From Gayadomonas joobiniege G7 (GTDB lineage: Bacteria > Pseudomonadota > Gammaproteobacteria > Enterobacterales > Alteromonadaceae): a DNA stretch of 64,000 bases. The notes under the pieces were generated by a model. That model saw only the letters and a program-made list of their open reading frames with translations, made no database searches and was not told the origin of the DNA. This document shows, in pieces, positions 59,592 through 64,000 of the stretch; position 1 is the first letter of the stretch, and every line of letters begins with the position of its first letter. The position numbers and the translations under genes are program-made. The stretch is taken from the NCBI RefSeq assembly GCF_000300815.1, contig NZ_AMRX01000008.1, forward strand, positions 124,001-188,000, given 5' to 3'.

Positions 59592-62500
59592 ATGTCAGTA
59601 TTGAATGCTCAATTTAGATTAAATACTCTGTCGTTGGCGGTTTTGACCAGTATGAGCATGCACACAGTTGCAGCCGAGGCGCCAGAAGACGAAGAAAAAG
59701 CCGAAGACGTTGAAGTCATTGAAATTCAGGGTTTTCGTGGCAGTTTGGCAAAATCCATTAACGATAAGCGATACTCTAAAAATATCGCTGATACCATTAA
59801 CGCCGAAGATATAGGTAAAAATACTGACCAGAATATCGCAGATGCGTTAGGGCGAGTGACTGGGGTGTCTATTGTTAGTCGTGATGGTGAAGGCTCACAG
59901 ATTACTGTTCGTGGTGCCACCTCACAGCAAAACAATATTTCAATTAATGGTCAGAAAATGACCACTACCGATTTCAGTCAAGCAGTGGATTTAAGCACTT
60001 TTTCGTCGGACATATTATCGCGCTTAGAAGTTGTTAAAACGCCCAGTGCAGATCATGACGAAGGTTCATTAGGTGGCAGTGTAAACCTGGTAACTGTAAA
60101 ACCTTTAGACATTCCTTACAAGATAAAAAACATGAGTTTGCAAGGTCGTTATAACGATTTTGCTGATGAGACGGATTATAAATTACAATTTTCGGTTTCA
60201 GAAAAGTTTTTACAAGACACTTTGGGCGTTGTGTTAACGGCTTATAGCGAAACCAATACAACTCGCCGTGACCAATACAGAGCTGAAAACTTTGTAGCTT
60301 CTGAAACTCATGCAGTGGCGTCTGACCTTGATGGAAATCTCCTGTCGAATGTACGAGCAATTGAACCACAAACGACCATGTACGAGCTAAACCAGTCTGA
60401 TACTGACCGCAAAGGCTTGACGTTAGGTGTGCAATGGTTGCCGACCGACAATAGCCAACTAACTTTTGATCTGACTTATACCAAGCAGACAAAAGAAACA
60501 ATGTATGATGCGGTGTTAACGCGTAAAACAGGGGCTAACCAATCAAATAATGTTGAAGGCGAAGCCCCCCTTAGTAATTATTCTAACTTAATTGCAGATT
60601 CAACAGATCCTCAAGCCGACTGGTATGTGATAGATGCACAAACCAATACTTTTGTTAAAAAATTAGATCGATACGGGGCTGGTGATATTCGCCGCTCAGA
60701 AGGGGGCACAGATCAAGAAAACCTGAATATCTCAATTAAATACGATATCGACTTGACCGATGATCTGAGAATGGGTGTACAAGTAGGGCATTCAAATAGC
60801 CAGTCGAGTAACTTGCCAAATGCCTGGACGGCGATGCAAAACTACCAGCAAGTTGCGTCTCCTCTATTATTTGATGTGCCACTAGATGAATTGCAGCCAG
60901 TGGGTTTTGATTGTACCTCGGGTCGTTGCGAAATGGTCACTGGTGATCAATTTATTGGTTTAGGTGAGCACACCGACAATTATACAGATGAAAACGGTGA
61001 GTTACAGGCGGGCTGGAATGACAATACTAATGTGGTAACTGGTTACAACCCTGCAGATTTAGAGTCGTACCATCTTGGGTTTATTTCGGTGAATGACACC
61101 GAAGTTGAAGATACTTTAAACAATGTTCAAGTCGATTTTGATTATTATCTAGATTTTGGTCCTATCACCTCAATCGAATTTGGTGGTAAATTAAGTCAAC
61201 GCGAAAAGTTTGTTGATAACCAGCAATATACATTTACCTCATCAACTCAAACCGAAGTGATCACCGACGATTTTGGCAATACTATTGTATTACCTAGTGG
61301 CCCTCTGTCTGGTATTCGTGGTTCTATGATTGCGGATGAAAGTGGTTTAGCTTACGACGATTTTATGGAGTCATTAGGTTATGGGCGCAGCCCAGCAACT
61401 CAAGGTTGGACGCCAATTGATGTTATCGAAGCGCGTGATCTAGTTTTAGACAACGAAAACACAGTCCCGAATGTTGATAATACTAAAACCCGGAATACAG
61501 ATCTTGATACTCAGGCAGTTTATTTTAAAACAAACTTTGAGTTGATGGACGGGCGTTTAACCGGTGACATTGGCGTGCGCTATGTTAAAACAGAGGTTGA
61601 AACAACGGGTTATGCCGGCGCTAATTTTTGGTCGCACAGTGACTTCAACTTAGAGCGCGAATATGACCATGTAAAACTACGAGAATTAAGAGACACCTCA
61701 TTGCCTGAGTGTCGCCCACTGAGTTCAGATGACCCTTTAGGTTACACTAAAAAGTTTGAACGGGTTGATGGTTTAGGTTGGGATACTTCATCAGGCCCCG
61801 ATCCTTCAAACTGGACACGTATTGCCGATCAAGGGGCTTGTCACGATCCAGCTTATGCCGAGTGGTATAGCTTAGTAACAGACAATGTGCCTAACACAGA
61901 GCAGGAATTGCCTGCTATCGCGTGGGATTCAATGTGGCGTTATGCGGACGTTTCGACTTCGCATATTTATGGTTGGGACAGCGATGTTATCAATTGGGAT
62001 GGTTCAACACCGGGTGAACGTGATTATGTTGGCTTTTTACCTGAAACTGTCACGAACCAAAGAACAAAATCTACGCCAGCAGCGGGTACTCACAGTTATA
62101 GCAACGTATTACCCAGCTTAAACCTGAACTATGCATTTTCAGACGAATTTGTTGGTCGCTTTGCAATTTCAAAAACCATGACTCGACCTGAAATTGATCA
62201 ACTAAGACCAGGATTTGCTTTACGTGAAGGCGGCTACTGGGGTGGGGGCAGTTCGTTCTACGGTAGTGAAGTAGATATGTTTAACACTCAGTTAGAGCCA
62301 TTAGAATCTAACAACTTAGACTTGTCACTTGAGTGGTACTTTAATCCAACGTCTATGTTAAGTGTGGCTTTATTCCACAAAGACATGAAAAACTTTACTG
62401 ACATCAGTACCGAAATAACCTACTTGCAAGATCTGCGCGAATTTGAAGGTACGATTGATGCCTCTACTATCACTATGCTGGCTGATGACGCTTTGCCTGA

Positions 62501-63239
62501 TAGTGGTTTAGAAGGCTGTATGCCGGTACGTTCCACTGCGGATACTTTCAGAAACGTAAATGATCCTCTGGTATTAAGTAATGACTTAAAAGATCTGTGC
62601 CAGCAATTTCAAATCAATAAAGTGGTCAACGGTAAAGGCGCAAAAATCACAGGTTTAGAATTTGGTTATTCGCAGACGTATGATTTTCTACCAGGATTTT
62701 TAAGTGGTTTGGGCATGTCAGCTAACTATACCTATCAAGATAGTGAATATGACGCTGATAATTCTGCAGTCACTGGCAAACCGTTACCACAATACCCAGT
62801 GGCCGATACCCCTGAGCATACTTATAACTTGACGACTTTCTGGGAGCAAGATGGCCACCAAGTCAGGTTAAGTTATCGTGGTTCATCTGACTCTTTGGTT
62901 GGCACTGACTGGAATACTGGTTTTAGAGGGCGAACTTGGAATCAAGGTTCAATTTGGAACGAGGGGCGTGATAGTTTAGATCTGTCTATGTCATACAAGA
63001 TGAATGAACAAATCAGCTTCACTTTCCAAGCGGTGAATCTAACAGATGAGGCGTACCGAACTTACTTCACAAGCCGAACTTTAGAAGTTGAACGCGTCTA
63101 TGCAGACAATGAATTGGGTTACGATTTTGTCGCATTTGAAGAAGGCAACCCACTTGAAGGGGATGCGCCTAAATCCCGAACATACACCGAATATAAAGTG
63201 GGCACCACTTATCGTTTTGGTATGCGCGTTAACTTCTAA
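59592..63239 (+). CDS. TonB-dependent receptor, large carbohydrate-uptake type
   Basis: A 1215-residue outer-membrane receptor. After the signal peptide (about 1-28) comes a TonB-box-like segment EVIEIQGFRGSLAKSINDKR, the plug (NIADTINAEDIGKNTDQNIADALGRVTGVSI...ITVRGATSQQNNISINGQKM) and a 22-strand barrel ending YKVGTTYRFGMRVNF. Opening and size match the TonB receptors of Alteromonadales that import oligosaccharides. It lies after the anhydrogalactose operon, so neoagarooligosaccharide uptake is likely. It is followed by a lipoprotein gene 62 bases later. Confidence 0.92.
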   Translation: MSVLNAQFRLNTLSLAVLTSMSMHTVAAEAPEDEEKAEDVEVIEIQGFRGSLAKSINDKRYSKNIADTINAEDIGKNTDQNIADALGRVTGVSIVSRDGEGSQITVRGATSQQNNISINGQKMTTTDFSQAVDLSTFSSDILSRLEVVKTPSADHDEGSLGGSVNLVTVKPLDIPYKIKNMSLQGRYNDFADETDYKLQFSVSEKFLQDTLGVVLTAYSETNTTRRDQYRAENFVASETHAVASDLDGNLLSNVRAIEPQTTMYELNQSDTDRKGLTLGVQWLPTDNSQLTFDLTYTKQTKETMYDAVLTRKTGANQSNNVEGEAPLSNYSNLIADSTDPQADWYVIDAQTNTFVKKLDRYGAGDIRRSEGGTDQENLNISIKYDIDLTDDLRMGVQVGHSNSQSSNLPNAWTAMQNYQQVASPLLFDVPLDELQPVGFDCTSGRCEMVTGDQFIGLGEHTDNYTDENGELQAGWNDNTNVVTGYNPADLESYHLGFISVNDTEVEDTLNNVQVDFDYYLDFGPITSIEFGGKLSQREKFVDNQQYTFTSSTQTEVITDDFGNTIVLPSGPLSGIRGSMIADESGLAYDDFMESLGYGRSPATQGWTPIDVIEARDLVLDNENTVPNVDNTKTRNTDLDTQAVYFKTNFELMDGRLTGDIGVRYVKTEVETTGYAGANFWSHSDFNLEREYDHVKLRELRDTSLPECRPLSSDDPLGYTKKFERVDGLGWDTSSGPDPSNWTRIADQGACHDPAYAEWYSLVTDNVPNTEQELPAIAWDSMWRYADVSTSHIYGWDSDVINWDGSTPGERDYVGFLPETVTNQRTKSTPAAGTHSYSNVLPSLNLNYAFSDEFVGRFAISKTMTRPEIDQLRPGFALREGGYWGGGSSFYGSEVDMFNTQLEPLESNNLDLSLEWYFNPTSMLSVALFHKDMKNFTDISTEITYLQDLREFEGTIDASTITMLADDALPDSGLEGCMPVRSTADTFRNVNDPLVLSNDLKDLCQQFQINKVVNGKGAKITGLEFGYSQTYDFLPGFLSGLGMSANYTYQDSEYDADNSAVTGKPLPQYPVADTPEHTYNLTTFWEQDGHQVRLSYRGSSDSLVGTDWNTGFRGRTWNQGSIWNEGRDSLDLSMSYKMNEQISFTFQAVNLTDEAYRTYFTSRTLEVERVYADNELGYDFVAFEEGNPLEGDAPKSRTYTEYKVGTTYRFGMRVNF

Positions 63240-63301
63240 TTAAATAAAATCGCTGGCAGTGATTAAGGTGCCAGCGAGTATAGATTATAGGATGTTTTGT
63301 T

Positions 63302-64000
63302 ATGAAATTATTTAAACAGTCTCTGTTGGTTGCCGCCATTCTTGCAGGTTTATCGGCTTGTTCAGAAGAAGATTATTCACCGCAAGAAAAGCTTAACGAG
63401 AATGCCCCAAGCCACGGCGGTAATATCAATGTTACCGTTAGTGAAAACGACGACTTTCAGTTTTTGTATATGTTAGGTACGCCAACTGGTGCCAAATCGG
63501 GCGATGGGGTGGCTGTTGATCTAGATGGGAATACTTTAAGTGTGAGTGACGTAGAAGTGGTTGCTGATGATGCCACAGGGATAGAATTGGGGGACTTAAA
63601 AGTCGGCGTTCGTCCGCAGCTTTTAAAAGACCAGTTAGATACTGGTGATACCCGTACTGTGACTATTAACTACAAAGTGACAGACGGCAGTAATGAGGTT
63701 GATCGAAGCATGATCATTAATATAGAAGGGGTTGATTATGCGCCAGAAGTACAAGGTGATTTAACCGCAAACTTCACCAAAGATTCAGCTTCGGCAGAAG
63801 TGGATCTCTTGGCGAGCGCCAGTGATGCAGACGGTGAAGTATTAACTGTGGCTAACTTAGTTGCCGATGCGAACAACCCCTTCGAGCTGCCAGTAACGGT
63901 AACTGATGGCATTTTAACGGTCGATATTGTCTCAGTTAAAGATCAGATCCCAGATGGGAGCAAGCTGACCTTTAATTACACCTATGATGTGAAAGATCAT
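63302..64000 (+). CDS. Lipoprotein with Ig/cadherin-like repeats, cut by the window end
   Basis: Open for 233 codons to the last base, so the 3' end is missing. The leader MKLFKQSLLVAAILAGLSAC has a lipobox (LSAC, C20). Two beta domains of about 90 residues are visible (INVTVSENDDFQFLYMLG...VTINYKVTDGSNEVDRSMIINIEG; APEVQGDLTANFTKD...LTFNYTYDVKD), like Ig/cadherin repeats in surface glycan-binding proteins. Position after the receptor suggests a surface sugar-binding partner. The start has a weak SD only. Confidence 0.75.
   Translation, partial: MKLFKQSLLVAAILAGLSACSEEDYSPQEKLNENAPSHGGNINVTVSENDDFQFLYMLGTPTGAKSGDGVAVDLDGNTLSVSDVEVVADDATGIELGDLKVGVRPQLLKDQLDTGDTRTVTINYKVTDGSNEVDRSMIINIEGVDYAPEVQGDLTANFTKDSASAEVDLLASASDADGEVLTVANLVADANNPFELPVTVTDGILTVDIVSVKDQIPDGSKLTFNYTYDVKDH

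Overview
The window looks like part of a large plasmid or chromid from an agar-degrading marine gammaproteobacterium, probably Alteromonadales. The taxonomic label is an inference from AT-rich DNA, beta-agarases, a 3,6-anhydro-L-galactose pathway and TonB-dependent uptake; no rRNA or tRNA housekeeping locus is present to confirm it. The replicon type is supported by a Rep_3-type initiator, a parAB partition operon, an iteron array and an HU gene packed into 12.7-18.8 kb.

Layout. 0.3-11.9 kb: a CDF metal exporter, an AraC regulator, a copper-type MbnP/MbnH pair with an outer-membrane barrel and a RegB/RegA redox two-component system, a Kef-type antiporter, a DUF3095 protein and an unknown protein. 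12.2-18.8 kb: the replication and partition block, which also holds a Tus terminator protein and three Ter-like sites. These sites form a fork trap only about 3 kb from the putative origin, oriented so that replication should run one way, rightward. Almost all genes on both sides of the trap are on the + strand, as that model predicts; parAB, between origin and trap, is the exception. 18.9-25.3 kb: a sugar-type regulator and an ebo cluster (eboC-A-B-E-F) without eboD. 25.4-38.2 kb: agar depolymerisation (GH50, GH117, KDG kinase, 6-phosphogluconate dehydrogenase, and a GH86 with dockerin-like end next to a cohesin-like PEP-CTERM protein), then an alcohol dehydrogenase/esterase pair and an AraC regulator.

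39.3-45.6 kb is a mobile-DNA scrapyard: a group II intron 5' fragment, an internally deleted IS3-like element, IS3, IS66 and IS91 remnants, and the remains of an integron cassette array. One cassette carries a double-glycine bacteriocin-like peptide with a small membrane protein. The next carries a HEPN-like protein whose 3' end runs into a tRNA-shaped RNA with a greatly lengthened anticodon arm. An IS1182-like element sits exactly at the attC crossover point between the two cassettes.

45.6-52.8 kb holds stress and redox genes (peroxiredoxin-like, quinone reductase, HxlR, HAD phosphatase, YdeP-type molybdoenzyme with FdhD, LysR). 52.8-64 kb holds a GntR regulator and the operon for 3,6-anhydro-L-galactose oxidation (cycloisomerase, two sugar-acid oxidoreductases, aldehyde dehydrogenase), followed by a solute-binding-like protein, a large TonB-dependent receptor and a cut-off lipoprotein. 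A TTGTTAACAA palindrome recurs upstream of the agar genes and next to the GntR gene, suggesting one regulon. Agar is cut outside by GH86/GH50, taken up, split by GH117 into galactose and anhydrogalactose, and the latter is turned into KDG, which KdgK phosphorylates.
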